Origin: Saccoglossus kowalevskii | Lineage: Eukaryota > Hemichordata > Enteropneusta > Harrimaniidae | Assembly (NCBI RefSeq): GCF_000003605.2 | Contig: NW_003109983.1 | Location: 90,974 to 154,973, forward strand | Length of the DNA: 64,000 nt | Direction: 5' to 3' | In this document: one piece after another, positions 1-12,364 of the stretch | Layout: every line of letters starts with the position of its first letter | How positions within the stretch are numbered: the stretch's first letter is position 1 | The notes under the pieces: model-generated | What the model saw: the letters and a program-made list of their open reading frames with translations, nothing else | What the model was told of the DNA's origin: nothing | Database searches by the model: none | Translations under genes and position numbers: made by a program

Positions 1-2270
1 AATACGTGTACACTATATTGTTTTGTTGCGTGAAATGTAAACGCCCTACGTGACTATCTTCGTCCTTAACTTAATATAAATTTATTCTTACATGCATTTG
101 ATACAGCTGAACACACCCACATATTCATTCGTATGTGTTGGTATTTTGGCTGAGCTGTTCTTTGTTATTTTACCTTGTGCTCATATATGTGAAGTATTCC
201 TGTATAGTTGAATAATTCGTTGCAGCTAGGTACAAGAATGTCCTATTTTAAAAATAAATAACCTCCAGTATGCAAAAGAAGATTAAAGGACAAGTTACTC
301 GTACGTATGTGATTTATAATGTTATTAAACATGTCTCAATCAAATCGGCTATGCACGTTTCTTTTATTTAGTTAGGCGAATATGGATTAACAAAGTGGAC
401 ATTATTCGGCCTATGTTGCCCAGAAAGGGAACGTGTTTCTGCCAAACTATATTGCACTGTTGTGAACATGGCATCAGCATATAACAAAAATACGACTTCG
501 ATGGTAGTATTCGTTACAGAGAACACAATAGGAATTCGAAGCTGAATTTGCGGATATCACCAGTGGTTATGCATATGTAAATGACGCAATTCACTCGACT
601 CGCAGCTTTTTTATGCCGTTACATTGTCATCATCTGAGTGACATCGATGTGAATACTATTTCATAGCTGAAAGAAACAAACCCTGGTTATTTAATGATAC
701 ATTACAAACCGAGGCGGAGTAAAACGCACATGCATCCATTGTATGTTTTATTTTGCTCAATACAAAATATTTTCCCCCATTCTATTCATATTATACCACT
801 TTAATGCATGTTCATGCGCAGGCAGTGCAATTTATTATTGTAAACTCACTCTTGTTCCCTTCAACATATTCCGATTTTAAATCGCTACGGTTATTAATAT
901 GAAGATATTAAACTGACCAGGAATGAACTTCCGTAGTAGACGAGGAAATATAATTTTCCCAACAAGTTCGATAAAAAATGTGATTTCAATATCTTTAACC
1001 GCAGAAGATAGAAAGACAGAAGTAGATATTTATTTATGTATAACTTTGTGTTTTAAAATTATAAACACACTACAATATGTGCAATTATAATATCTATCTA
1101 TATCGGAATTTGTGTAATTTCAAGCCAGTGTAAACATCATATTCGTTTAAATGAGATGAGAATTCAGGTGTGGGAATCGTCGACTTGGGTGACTCTACCA
1201 TCCCATGTGTGGCTGTATACCAGATTAAAACATAAATGGTTTAATCTGAAGATAATTGTGTTTGGAACGGTTTGCCACCTGAATTTATTTGAGCTGTCTG
1301 TCAAATATTACAACATATTTTTTTTTTTTTTATTCTGAATATTTAGTTTTGGATGGACTAGATGAGAATTATTTATACAATATTGTGTTGAGTATAAAAC
1401 TTATATTGACGTCAAGCTGGGAAAAAATAAAAGTAGGCGACATTATAACTGTTTTTCAGTAGTTTAAGCCGTCACGATTCACCGGGTGTGAGGCGGTCGC
1501 GTGTGGTATTCCGCATTGACAAATCTCTATATATAGATCGCGTATGTCCTTGTTGTCTCATTGTGGTACAAGCATTTTTCATACAGCAGTTATTTCGTTT
1601 GATCACCTATCATATTTACATTACCGATAGCACCGTGAGATGTACGGACTGACATATGCCAATTCACTTATTTAATTACAGATTTGGGAGGACGTGTTAT
1701 AATTCGGGATGAAGAGATAAAAAAATGCTTCGATGAAAATTAAGTATTTGTTGTAGTCTTCGACGGTTGTAAGTTCGGTATTTTTTACTGAATATATACT
1801 GGACATATACTGTTCTATACCGAACAGATATATTTCTGTGTAATGTGACTCACTCAGTATGTACGTGCGATATACTCAGCATCACATTATGAATGCATCT
1901 AATGCGCCCTTCAACAACTATGCATATTACCATTCGGCAGTGGATTTAAGTTAACGTTAGTATGTAAATACAAACCGAATATCCTAATTTTGTCCGACCT
2001 AAGACACTTTTCATGCACATCAGTATTTTACATGGAAACACATACAAATATACCGTTATTATAAAATAATTTTGTGTTTTACTAAAAAATCTCTTTCAAA
2101 AGCTCAAATTAAAGCCAGTGAGAATACATATTGAAATTATTAAATTGTGATGGGAATATTTAATTTTGAAAAAACCTTGTCAATTTCATTGAAAGAGTTG
2201 AATAATTTGGTTAAATTTTGTTAAATGGCTAAAATCTATATTAATAATATTATAGTTTCTAGTATTAATG
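1..2270. other. AT-rich DNA, no gene seen
   Basis: I see no convincing exon, RNA gene or known repeat here. A 14-base T run lies at 1318-1331. Open frames are short and have the hydrophobic Phe/Ile/Tyr-rich composition expected by chance from AT-rich DNA. Confidence 0.6.
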
Positions 2271-2948
2271 TTAACACCTTCGACATAACGTATGTGCACG
2301 TGTTTCTAAGTTTAAATTAGCCATTGGACAAATCAGAAAAAAAAACGGCATCGTAAAATAAGCAGAGAACAACAGGCTGACGGAGTGATACATTTTTGAA
2401 GATGCTCTTTCTAGTAACCAGGGCAACTGTGGCGATTCGTCAATGCCGAATACTTTTAATCCTTCGAACACAATTGAGTGCAACATTAACCAAGGGTTGC
2501 ACAAATAATTTATTAAAAAATTTAGGTCAGTACCCGCGACTGTCTCGTATTTACCACGATGAATCCAACCCCCATGTAAGAGTAGTACTTGTGAACTTGT
2601 TGACATTGGTGTAGTGTTGAACTTGATTACATTTTTCGATACATAATGGTTAGTGTCATAATAGCAAATAAAACATACTAGTAATAAAACAACCGGAACA
2701 AGAATTTATATTAAAATTACAGGTCTATGAAAGAAGAGTACATATAATGCGAAAATCAATGTTGTATGCAATATCATATAAAAACAACAGAATAGATAGG
2801 ACGTCTCCATGGTAATCATAATCTCAATGAAAATTGGTTGAAAGGATTAGATTAATAAACAAATTATTAATAATAATTAAAAAAAGAAAACTGTTTGCAA
2901 TAGTATCCCATCATCCAATAGTGGATACCAGATCATTGATCACGCCCA
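2271..2948. other. GC-richer open island, unidentified
   Basis: The part at about 2396-2610 is richer in G+C than its surroundings and is open on both strands (72 codons plus, 111 codons minus). The minus frame looks more protein-like in its middle, but I recognise no domain and see no strong splice sites. It may be an old repeat or a decayed coding fragment. Confidence 0.2.
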
Positions 2949-3306
2949 TTAAGGCTAGACTTTTTTATTCCTTGTTTCTCGAGTTTTTATATAATTTTTT
3001 GAGGAGAGCGGAAACAACATTAATTAATTCTTTGTTTCCATTAGATTTGTGTGATTCTCAAAGAATTGTAAGTGAGATCATTGATCGGGGAAAAAGAAAT
3101 GAAATAAAATTTATTCCATGTATAATCTTGTTTCTCATCTGCGCGAGACTTCAGTACTTACAATAATCTTTTTTAGTAATTTTTTGCATGTACAATTTGG
3201 CGGGCGCGAGAAATTACGCTGAAATAAATTTTTATTTTTAATTCATTTTCGGCTCCTGTTCATTCGGCGGGTTCGCGAAACAAGGAATAATAAAAGTCTG
3301 GCCTAA
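2949..3306. mobile_element. Short terminal-inverted-repeat element (MITE-like)
   Basis: The two ends are inverted copies of about 34 bases. The left arm is 2949-2982 and the right arm is 3273-3306. Both contain the core TTATTCCTTGTTT next to AGACTTTT, with only a few mismatches and a one-base length difference. The 290-base interior has no recognisable transposase. This is the structure of a non-autonomous DNA transposon. The outermost bases resemble TTAA/TTAG, which would fit a TTAA-inserting family, but no clean target duplication is visible. G+C-rich patches near 3196 and 3266 (GGCGGG followed by CGCGA) form a diverged direct repeat inside the right half. A 110-codon open frame crosses the left arm and is probably fortuitous. 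Confidence 0.6.
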
Positions 3307-3309
3307 GTG

Positions 3310-4990
3310 TCTATCAATTATTATGACAATTTAAAACAAGATATTGTCGCGTGAAGCCCAGTAGTCTCATTGATGTTCCATCTGTGTACAGGCTTGAATT
3401 CCATCGTGAGTATGCTATTGCTTTCGTTGATTTGATATCATCTGTTTTCTAAATATCACAACCTTCAGAATTTATCTAAAGTAACAATTCGGATATATGA
3501 AGTAGTGCTTAATTATGTCTTAGTCAGTTACTACTATCTAGTGTTCTGGGTAACGATAAAATAATGATATGGTATACATGCTATGGGTTTCTAGATCAAT
3601 TTTCCTAGCATCCTAGACATCTATGTATTTTAATACAATCTGTAAAACAAATGATTTGCTTCCTAGCTGAAATGCAGCGAACGAGTTTTAACATAATCGC
3701 TGACATTTAACAAGCGTACTAACCTTATTATACAATGACAATTGCTGAGCCACGGCACCGAGCTGTGGCGGATTACGATTAAATGAAATAAAATGGAACG
3801 TTGCATTGTAGGTAAACCACATCATTCATTTCACTCGACCGTGAGAGTTTAATTTTACGCCGGTATTAGTGTGAATACAGGAAATTCGCAACGTCAAATC
3901 AAAGGCAGTTATTACGTTGCCATGTGACACACAAAAATTAGACCCGAATTATACTGTCAACAGTAGATTACCAATTAATCTCATTTCGATAGTGTATGAT
4001 TTAATCCGATCGGTTATTATTATTTTTTTGTTATTGATTCATTCGGAGATATTTTTTTGGAACTTGATATAATCATACCTTATCAGTGTTAACATAAAAA
4101 TATACACACAATCAAATTTCGGTCGCAGCTATTGATGACGCCAGTACATGTTTGCAACCTCTCTAGATGTAGGAATTATATATAATGGAAACGTGACATA
4201 TAATGCAAGAGTTGGCAGCTTAGACGAAATCAATTATATTTCGGGTGTATTCAATTGCACGTTGATAAAAGCGGGACCCACAGAATTAATCGATGAACCA
4301 ATTTAAAGCCGCAGATGTTGATTCTGTTTCTTGATTAAACAGATTGTAAGTACCTGATAACATATTCCGTTTCAGATTTGTAATAATGGTAATATATTCA
4401 ACATTTGTAGTGGCTATGTTGAGTAGTTGGGAGTCACAGTTGACATTATTCTGCTGAAATGGGAAACATCATGAGCATTTTGATTCAGTAATATAGTTCG
4501 ATCTACTGGACACGCGCGATTTCGTATATTGGTAAACTAATTTGAAATTTAGGCGTTGGGATTTCACCCGCAAATGTCACATCTAAAATTGATTGATCAG
4601 TCACAATACAGTACAAGTCTCCTAGCAATAAATGCAATGCGGCAATCTTATTACCATTGATATGCACGTAGCAACACTCTTATTCAACCGAGGTAATATA
4701 ATAATTAAATTTACATCTCATCAAACAAGAAACCGTTTTGGCAGATAGCAATCGCTGCTGGTTTACATTTGTGATTATATTACTTAACAAATATCGCACA
4801 ATAAACTTTGTCACTCAAGGTCAACGTGTGAATAATATAAAGGCAATCGGCGAATTGACTTTGATAATGATGTATCTCTTAGATAAATAATTCTGGTTTA
4901 CGTTATTGATTTAACGCGACGAGTTAAACCAATAGTGCGTTGTTTTATTACATAGCTAAATTATAGTTATTATGTAAATTATTACTCAGA
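3310..4990. other. AT-rich DNA, no gene seen
   Basis: Nothing above background. There is no tRNA-like motif, no long open frame and no visible repeat of the other elements in the window. Confidence 0.55.
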
Positions 4991-4993
4991 CAA

Positions 4994-5093
4994 TCGCCAT
5001 CGCATCGACCTCCGCTGCGCGTCGGTCGAAAACCCGCTGTTCTGTCTTTGTGCATACTTTGAGGTATCCTCGTAATAACCTCATAAAATAACA
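4994..5093 (+). mobile_element. Short element family A, copy 1 (terminal module only)
   Basis: This is the terminal palindromic module of the family seen in full at 6477-6893. It contains GCATCGACCTCCGCTGCGCG, then the block CTTTGTGCATACTTTGAGG, and ends GTAATAACCTCAT. At least five other copies in the window share this end. No coding capacity is visible. Likely a truncated, non-autonomous DNA transposon. Confidence 0.7.
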
Positions 5094-5103
5094 TAATTTT
5101 TGT

Positions 5104-5130
5104 TTCATTCATTCATTCATTCATTCATTT
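5104..5130 (+). repeat. (ATTC)n microsatellite
   Basis: About six uninterrupted ATTC units lie directly after the short-element copy that ends at 5093. Confidence 0.9.
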
Positions 5131-5481
5131 ATGTTTTATGGATAATTACATTAATGATATTGTTATGTTACTTTATGTCTGGATTCACGATTTCACTGAT
5201 TTTCAACAAAATGTGGTATTATTTGCGCCATAGCATTGCTTGATATTACCATATTAGGTGTGTTCACGTCGTTTATCGTGCACTGAAATACATTGCGTTT
5301 AATCGTTGTGTTTGTTTAAGGAAATATACTATAGTTAATTTTATCGCCGAACCAATGTTCCATGTTTAGGAGTACGTGACTTGATTTGCTCGTGAAAGTA
5401 CGGCCGCGGGATACACCGCATCACTCATGAAAATTACTTACATACGCAACGAGAGCCACGAGGAGGGTGTGGGATTTTGTT

Positions 5482-5487
5482 TTTATT
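5482..5487 (-). terminator. Possible poly(A) signal AATAAA
   Basis: AATAAA on the minus strand, 85 bases beyond the stop codon of the candidate terminal exon at 5572-5652. The spacing suits a 3' untranslated region, but the hexamer is common in AT-rich DNA. Confidence 0.25.
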
Positions 5488-5571
5488 ATATAAAGAACGT
5501 GCAACAAACCAGGATGGTCCGTGAACCAGAGCGAGTGTCACTGTCTGTGTGAAAATAAAATAATCAGACGT

Positions 5572-5652
5572 CTAATCTGAGTCACTGTCCGAATAAATAA
5601 ACCGTTGACGTTTAGTTGGAGCCACCACAGAACCAGAACTTGACCCGGACGA
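5572..5652 (-). CDS. Candidate terminal exon, acidic Ser-rich C-terminus
   Basis: On the minus strand a plausible acceptor (a CTTTTTACTTC tract followed by TATCACAG) opens a frame of 26 codons ending in TAG. The peptide starts SSGSSSGSVV, continues with a basic APTKRQR patch and ends in an acidic SDSDSD tail. Low-complexity Ser/Gly, then basic, then acidic composition is typical of a real disordered protein tail and unlike random AT-rich translation. Local G+C is raised and an AATAAA follows at 5487-5482. I do not recognise the protein. It lies next to more coding-like sequence on the same strand at 5801-6060 and may belong to the same broken gene or element. Confidence 0.3.
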   Translation of the reverse strand, partial: SSGSSSGSVVAPTKRQRFIYSDSDSD

Positions 5653-5800
5653 CTGTGATACACAGTTTATGTTGAAGTAAAAAGTTCCTCCACAGAATGC
5701 AACTGCAACTGCAGCATGGTACACAATTTACTTTCGTCGACAGCGGTCGTCGCTGAGTTGCACGTTGATTTAAATGTTGCTCATTTGGCGTTGGTAATCT

Positions 5801-6060
5801 TTATTTGGAACTGAGTAACGCCGCAACGTCGCCAGCAGAAACCTCCTGGTACCTCGATGTTGATGGTTGCTGCCCCATAGCAATCGCTGAATTTACTGCG
5901 GGTGGATTTTCAGAGGGCCCTTCAGGGTTTTTAAAACACATTTTCCAGGTGGTCAACATACACTAAGTTCTCTCAATCGTAGAGTTCCAAGTGATGTACA
6001 CCTAATGTGCCAAAAATGTTGATGAACGATTTGAACCGGATAAAAATAGCAGACGAGTAT
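5801..6060 (-). pseudogene. Coding-like relic, family not recognised
   Basis: The minus strand holds several separate protein-like open stretches. One of 52 codons (5801-5959) has a Pro/Ser/Gln-rich middle and ends in VAALLSSK. Another (6002-6060) follows an acceptor-like TTTTGTAAACAG and encodes an IFIRFKSFINIFG-type hydrophobic/basic peptide. Composition and raised G+C set the block apart from the AT background. The pieces are not in one frame, so the source gene or element is broken. I cannot say whether it was a host gene or a mobile element. Confidence 0.3.
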
Positions 6061-6476
6061 CTGTTTACAAAATAAAAAAAGTTCGGTCGCCAATGGAAAT
6101 AACTTGTTAATTTGCATATCGACCGTGAAATATCGAAAATATTATTGCATGGGTGATATGCAAATTAGTTTTAGTCAAAATAAATGACTGCCTTAAAGTA
6201 CAATTACTGTTGTTCAAATTTCATTTCACTCGGCAAGTATATTCATGTACCCCAAAGGAAAAAAATATATATAAATACTGTTTATTTCTGCTATGTTTCG
6301 AAAAACGGTACTCCTGGAGGAACTACTTTGTTTGCCTTCAGAACTTATTTGTATATGGTGTGTGGAAATACCAATTTTGATTTCAGGGACGAATCAAAAT
6401 TATCTGCAGTACATATGTAATAATATGAGGTTATACGAGAACACGAAATATAAATATGCACGAATATATATTACAG

Positions 6477-6893
6477 TTATTATACATCTGTCACCGTAAC
6501 GCAATAAGTTACAGCGTAACGCCATAAGTTACAGCGTGCCGTAATTTTGCGGTATTTCACGTGGTATTTTCATTCTACCACATAAATAAATGCAAATTCC
6601 AAATATGGAATGATTACGTGCGTAAGCGTCCTCTAATGATAAAAACAAACATGGCTGCCGTCAGGGTTTGACCGGACTCCACACGAAGAAGTTCGCTGAT
6701 TATGTTTGGATTTCGGCATTCCCATGATGTATCCTTAAAAGGAAAAGATGTATAATGATAAGGTTATTACAAGGATACCTCAAAGTATACACTCAGACGG
6801 TACTCCGTCGCATCGACCTCCGCTGCGCGTCGGTCGATACTTTCGCTGTACTATCTTCGTGCATAATTTGAGGCATCCTCGAAATAATCTCAT
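6477..6893 (+). mobile_element. Short element family A, copy 2 (near full length)
   Basis: This is the longest copy, about 417 bases. In order it has a left end ATTATACATCTGTCACCG, two 20-base repeats, the block TTTTGCGGTATTT, the block CCAAATATGGAATGATTACG, the internal block GTTTGACCGGACTCCACAC followed by AAGAAGTTCGCTGATT, and a terminal palindrome. The palindrome's arms (about 6762-6793 and 6861-6892) are imperfect reverse complements, GGTTATTACAAGGATACCTC against its complement at the right end. There is no transposase. The copies at 20230-20533 and 40892-41290 share the same module order, which defines the family. Likely non-autonomous and mobilised by an unseen partner. Confidence 0.75.
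6494..6533 (+). repeat. 20-bp tandem duplication inside the short element
   Basis: Two adjacent 20-base units of the form CGTAACGCMATAAGTTACAG, followed by a third partial start. The copy at 20230 has only one unit, so the duplication is specific to this copy. Confidence 0.75.
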
Positions 6894-7337
6894 ATTATTC
6901 CACCCCACTTTCGGATATTTAATGTTAATTCTACATATTGTGATATTTCAAAGTAACCGTCACAACTACAATACAATATACCATCATCGCGTGCCAGAAT
7001 GATTAAATTTAACTATATATATAAACACATTCCTTGTGTAGCATGCATGTATTACGATTGATACCACGATCTCCCAATAAGCAAATAAATATAAAAGATT
7101 TAAATTATAAAGAATATAGTTGATAACCGATTTAGATACGAATATTTTTTCATTATCTACCGTAACGTGGAAAGTTTTTTAATCAATGCGCCTTTGTCTC
7201 TACAGCGGATACAAGACACAGCATAAGAAAATACATTTTCTTTAATTGCATGCATTGAATGGAACCTTCTTAGTTCAAGAAGACCTTTTCCAGCAAAGTA
7301 TAATTTCATTCGGTGTGTACACATCATTGATGGCCAT

Positions 7338-7358
7338 GCTCATGAATTATTCATGAGC
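7338..7358. repeat. 21-bp perfect palindrome
   Basis: GCTCATGAAT, a central T, then ATTCATGAGC. The two 10-base arms are exact reverse complements. It sits at the edge of a G+C-richer, CT-rich segment (7360-7640). It could be a dimeric protein binding site or the tip of an old foldback element. Confidence 0.6.
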
Positions 7359-10300
7359 TGTAAGGAGAGAGGCGTTGTATATTTAATTATCTCTCCCTCT
7401 CATTCTTTCTCTAACTCTGACAGTTGGTGCGCCGTACATTGTTAGACGCTAGGTATACACACTACACCTGTTTTCTCAGCAAGCGTGACGTATACTGTAG
7501 TAGCGAATTCGCAGTTGACTCGTCGGTGCATACTAAGTCTTATTCATCAGGAATATAGCGAACTGTTGGCGTTTGGGTGATTCGCCTTATCCGTGTATAT
7601 GGGGCCACGTGCACGAGAACATAGCACACAGAAGACATAGTTACTGAGGTTAGTGTATTCCATATTGTCGGATGTTTTCAGTAAGTAATGTGTATATCAA
7701 CAAAATGTCTGCTTGAATATTTAGTAGTTACAACGCCATGTCCTCTTAAATATTTAGTAGTTTGTTTAATGGAATGTAGCCTACTATTGTCTTTATATCT
7801 GTTCGCAAGGTATTATGTAGTACGTGAAATGTCTCAATCGCAATGTTTTTCGTGTCACAAGTCGTTTCGTCATGGCTGATAATTACTTCTATAAGCCATC
7901 GATGCATGATAAAATGTTTACATAAAATTGCATTAAACCGGCCAGGGAGTAGTAAAATTCAGCTTTATTGCATGTGTGCTGTTGGGTTCCACAGAGGCAT
8001 GTACGTTATACTAGAATACGTTTTTTTTGTTTTGTTTTTTTCACCGTGCAACCAGCGCAGCTGTATAGCTGCTTGGCGTATCTCGGAATAATGACTACCC
8101 GTTCAGCTATGCACCACGTTTACATTTGCTTCACCACACGAATGCTGTATTTATTTATAGCGCAGTTCGTGGACCTTTACAAGCATCAATAATACCCGTT
8201 TAACATTATGTCTGACCCGATAGATAATAAGTAACCTTTCGAGAACATACGTTATAATTCCGGACAAAAATTTATGATACTGTATATGACAATAATGTAT
8301 GCAAAGACATTATTGAGGTTATACACAGGCTGTGTGTAACGCAGGGCGTGACGGAATGCAGTCTAATATGCACAGTCATGGGTGGCGTATTGTGAACCAT
8401 GGGATGCAACGGAACGCAGGGTGGATGTTGTTTTGATCAGTAGTTCAAAAGCAAATACCGATTTTTAAGAATTACTATATTTAGACGACGAACTTCATAT
8501 GGCGCGAACCATAGTGAAAGTGCATTGTTTGTCTGGAAGAAAGCACATAGGAACACTTGTCAGTCCATTAATATGGGCTTTCTCATTTTCAGCAGCCCGC
8601 ATGTTTTGGGCATATACTATGCCATATTTATAAGCGTAAAATTTATAATTATTAACATAACGTTTTATCCTCTGACTTATGTATCGCGAATGAGCATTGC
8701 TACCCTGCGTCAGCGGTTTGCGTATATTGCCTCGCTGCTATATCGTGATAAGCTGTACGGAAATGTAACACAACTGGAAACTGGGTGGGTGGGGGTGCGG
8801 TTGATTGGAGTTGGCGAACTCGCGTTCGAAACGAACGGCCAGTAGGTGATAAAGATGAACTACATTTGAGGAACCCTTTATGTGTGTCCTTTTGTTCGAA
8901 TTACCAAGCGAGTTGTGTTCCCTACGTTCGACACCTCCATGCTTCTAAGTGTAACACATGTTTTACTGTTTTTGTATTTTGTCGAAATACCAGACTGTGC
9001 ACAAAAATGTAATGTGACATTATTGTGAAGGTACGTACCACAAATGGAGGAATCCATTGTGTTCTCAATGTTCTAGAATTTATAGATTCCGGTGGACAGC
9101 CTATTTAATGTAAATATACATGAATCTAAGCGAACTAACGCTATGATGCATGGTTGAAAATATCAGCGACATAATTGGCCGATAACATTCAGTAGTTTAA
9201 TGAACTCCTGTCTGCATTCCACATTACACAAAAGTAAACGTATGGCTTTCCTATGTGACAAATCCGGTGCCGTGAGTACGCTATATTGTTTTAGATATAC
9301 TTGTTCAATTCAAAAGTCACGTGTAAGGTGGTAGGGTATTATCACGCAGCTTTTGTTTTTTTTGTATCGCGTTTGAGGATCTAACACTTACCCATTTTGT
9401 ACGAGCAAAAACATTGTACCCGGTATCCTGAATCAATCTATCTGTTTCGGTGCCAAAAATATCAAATGTCTACATGTGGCAAAACAGATGGAATATTAAC
9501 TAACGACACATTGAATGACCGGAGTAGACGCTAATGACGTAATGTGACCCTGACTGCGTTCATATTAGCTGATCACCACGGTTCAAAAAACAACGTAGAT
9601 GTTAACAGTACCAGGCATTCGACGATGGCGCATTTCTTGCGCTCAGCGAACGTGGATGGGGCGGGGTTGGTGTGTTGCTGTCTACATATACTAAGTCAAA
9701 AGGCAACACTCACACTGACACTCGCAGTAGTATCTATAACAACGGATAGCCTTTCGAGAAAAACAACAGTTACTGATGACGTAACAGCATAAAACAGTTA
9801 CTGGTACATCTACAGTTAACTTCTACAAGAACCCCCCTCCAACCTGTAAAAAATAGTGTATACTCAGTATATGTTTCGAATTTACATTATGAGCTAGACG
9901 TGACGTCACACTGTGGCCATATACATTTCAGTAAATGTGTGAGATATGGGACTGGGGGATTTCCAGTGTATACTCTAGTGAATAGCTACGGCTCGGCTGT
10001 ATGGGGCGCTATGCTATATCTTCTAACCATTCAACTTGCAGCTAATGCTATGTTTGCAGACCAAAACGATGTTATTACAAATCCATGTGCTGTGCTGCAG
10101 ACGATTTGAATGTGTGGTTTTGCCCCTTAGGGAGTAATTTTACTCATTGTAACCTTATTGCAAATAAATCAGTCTGACAGTTCCCTTTGCGTTTGCCGAA
10201 AGCCGACACTTTTTGAATAATTAATCACCTCACCACGTCTTTAATAAAGGAAAGGAAATAGCCGAACCGTCGAGCTGTGTTGTCTTAATGTATATTGATT

Positions 10301-12049
10301 ATGCAACACATTATATAGAAATAATGGAATCATTTTTGGACAATTTATTTTGCAAATTTCTGCAAATTATTGCGAAGCCTTTAAAATTGATATGATGTCG
10401 TTAAAACATGGTTATTAACATTTATGACTCTCAAATTTATATAGTCTCATTACTGCCTAAAGCATATGTCTACAATATCATTTTATTACTGCCCTCTAAA
10501 ATATATAATCATTTTTTTTCTATACAGCGTGTTTCTTGTTATGTCTTCTACATTATGCAGAACAACTTAAAAATTAAATGAACATTTCATTTAACATTAA
10601 ACAGATACGTAAAGTATTTTGATTATAGATTTATTATAATGTACTGGTGGAATTGCAAATTTGATTGTGGAAGTTGTGAAGATTTAACTACATTTACTAT
10701 AATTAACAGAAAATCCTATTATCTCTAAATAGTTCGAAGTGTGTACGGTTAATTCAATCAATCACACACCGTACGTACATACATACATACTAATCGTCTG
10801 CTGTTGCATTATAGAATGTAATTTCAAGAACATTGTTAGGTTTATATTAACCTCTTAACACGTTCTAACTTCAATTTTTTTCTAAATAAAGCTGGCCAAA
10901 CATCTAATAGAAAATGAAAACGAGTGTAATGGCCGAGTTAATTTTGATAATGCGAATCGTCAAAATTTCCGGATTATTCAATCTTCGGGCATGTATTTTA
11001 CTGGATAGCACTTGAAAACTGAATATTGTATGTTTTAAAAATAGCCTATTGTTTCGAACAACATCCATAAAAAATCGGAATCCGCATGGGAAGGAATCTT
11101 ACGACATGCGCGCATTTTCTCTTATAACATATTCTACATAATTATAGTAGTGCACCCAGTTCAATGATGAGATTATTCTACACACTAATTGCAATTACAT
11201 AAATTATTGATTGATTATACTGAATTCTTAGCTCATAACCACATAGGGATTGGTAACAAGGCTGTCTGATGAGTGTTTGTCAATCATGTCGACTGTAGAA
11301 AACGTAGCCTATCCACTCAAGCAAGATATCTCGCTTTCAAATTATGATGCATTGTACATTGACATATCCATTAGCATTAATTTGCTGGGAAAATACCGGA
11401 CAATCAATGAAGACCAATTCACATATTGATATATTCCTATTCATACTGATGACAATCAATTTCAATCAAATATCCAGAATTATCAAACATGTTAAAAGTA
11501 CGAATGAAATGGTAATATGAGTATCCCGGATAATGATCAATTGATATAAGGACACACACGTAATCATATTTCCGCTTAGCGCAGTTACGTGATAATTCGG
11601 AAGAAGTACTTACTAGCCGCATTAGTTTTTGATTTAACATCTGCTATTGACTGTCTGCTACATTAGACAGACGTTTATATCTTAATTTGGAATTAATAGC
11701 ATGACGAACTGGATAGATGGCTATGTGCAGGTTGTACAAAGCCGTTGTGTGGTCAACTAGAATGCATTTAATTTATCTAACTATTTAGGCATTTTTGTCT
11801 TAGATGTCTGTTCAACATATTTTCTTGTTTCAGAATAAACCTAAATAATTCTATTATTACGCGGCACATGACATTAATAAACTGCCATGTGTGATAAACT
11901 GCAAGCAACAGCCTAATAAGCTGGGACATGGCATAAATGAATTATACTATAGGCATTGGCACATATATCTAATTCCCAAGCTCTTTTGAATACATGAGAA
12001 GCTTTGGGGAACATTGACACATTTAAAAGTTACATTCCATCACAATGCA

Positions 12050-12150
12050 AGACACACAGGCGAGAAGACAGGAAATTGAAATGGAAAAAAAAAGAAATTG
12101 AAAAGGGCAGAGAAAAACGACAATTTGAAAATGCCTTAGGTAATCAATAG
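12050..12150 (+). other. Glu/Lys/Arg-rich coding-like relic
   Basis: This purine-rich strand translates to charged coiled-coil-like peptide (RRQEIEME, then EKGREKRQFEN) in more than one frame. Such composition can come from a decayed coding region of a host gene or a mobile element. It can also come simply from purine-rich DNA. No family is identifiable. Confidence 0.2.
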
Positions 12151-12354
12151 TGAGATGGCGAGCCCCAGCCCATTAGTATCACTGCAATGTTTGATGGATT
12201 TCTTTCAGGATTTGAAAAAATCTTTTCATGATTGATTTTTGCCAGCAGGTTCTGTCAGTGCCTAATTAGAGCAACAACTTAATCCTTTTTTCTACTTTGA
12301 TAGCCAAAATGTCATCATATTATCAAGTAGATGTCTTCTCCCCTCGAATAGGGA

Positions 12355-12364
12355 GGGGGGGGGG
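12355..12364 (+). repeat. G10 homopolymer run
   Basis: Ten consecutive G residues in AT-rich context. Strand bias of this kind is rare in the window; the only comparable tract is C13 at 59875. Confidence 0.9.

Noticed and set aside
2834-3166. 110-codon protein inside the inverted-repeat element
   Set aside because: It starts outside the element, crosses the left inverted arm and has no recognisable domain.
5468-5660. Plus-strand reading as a short LTR with TATA, poly(A) signals and a TGG-starting primer site
   Set aside because: The same bases read on the minus strand as a convincing Ser-rich, acidic protein tail with an acceptor and stop. No second LTR or matching ends exist in the window.
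11260-11290. Hammerhead ribozyme (CTGATGAG)
   Set aside because: The CGAAAC core and a second stem are missing; other CTGATGA occurrences in the window fail the same test.
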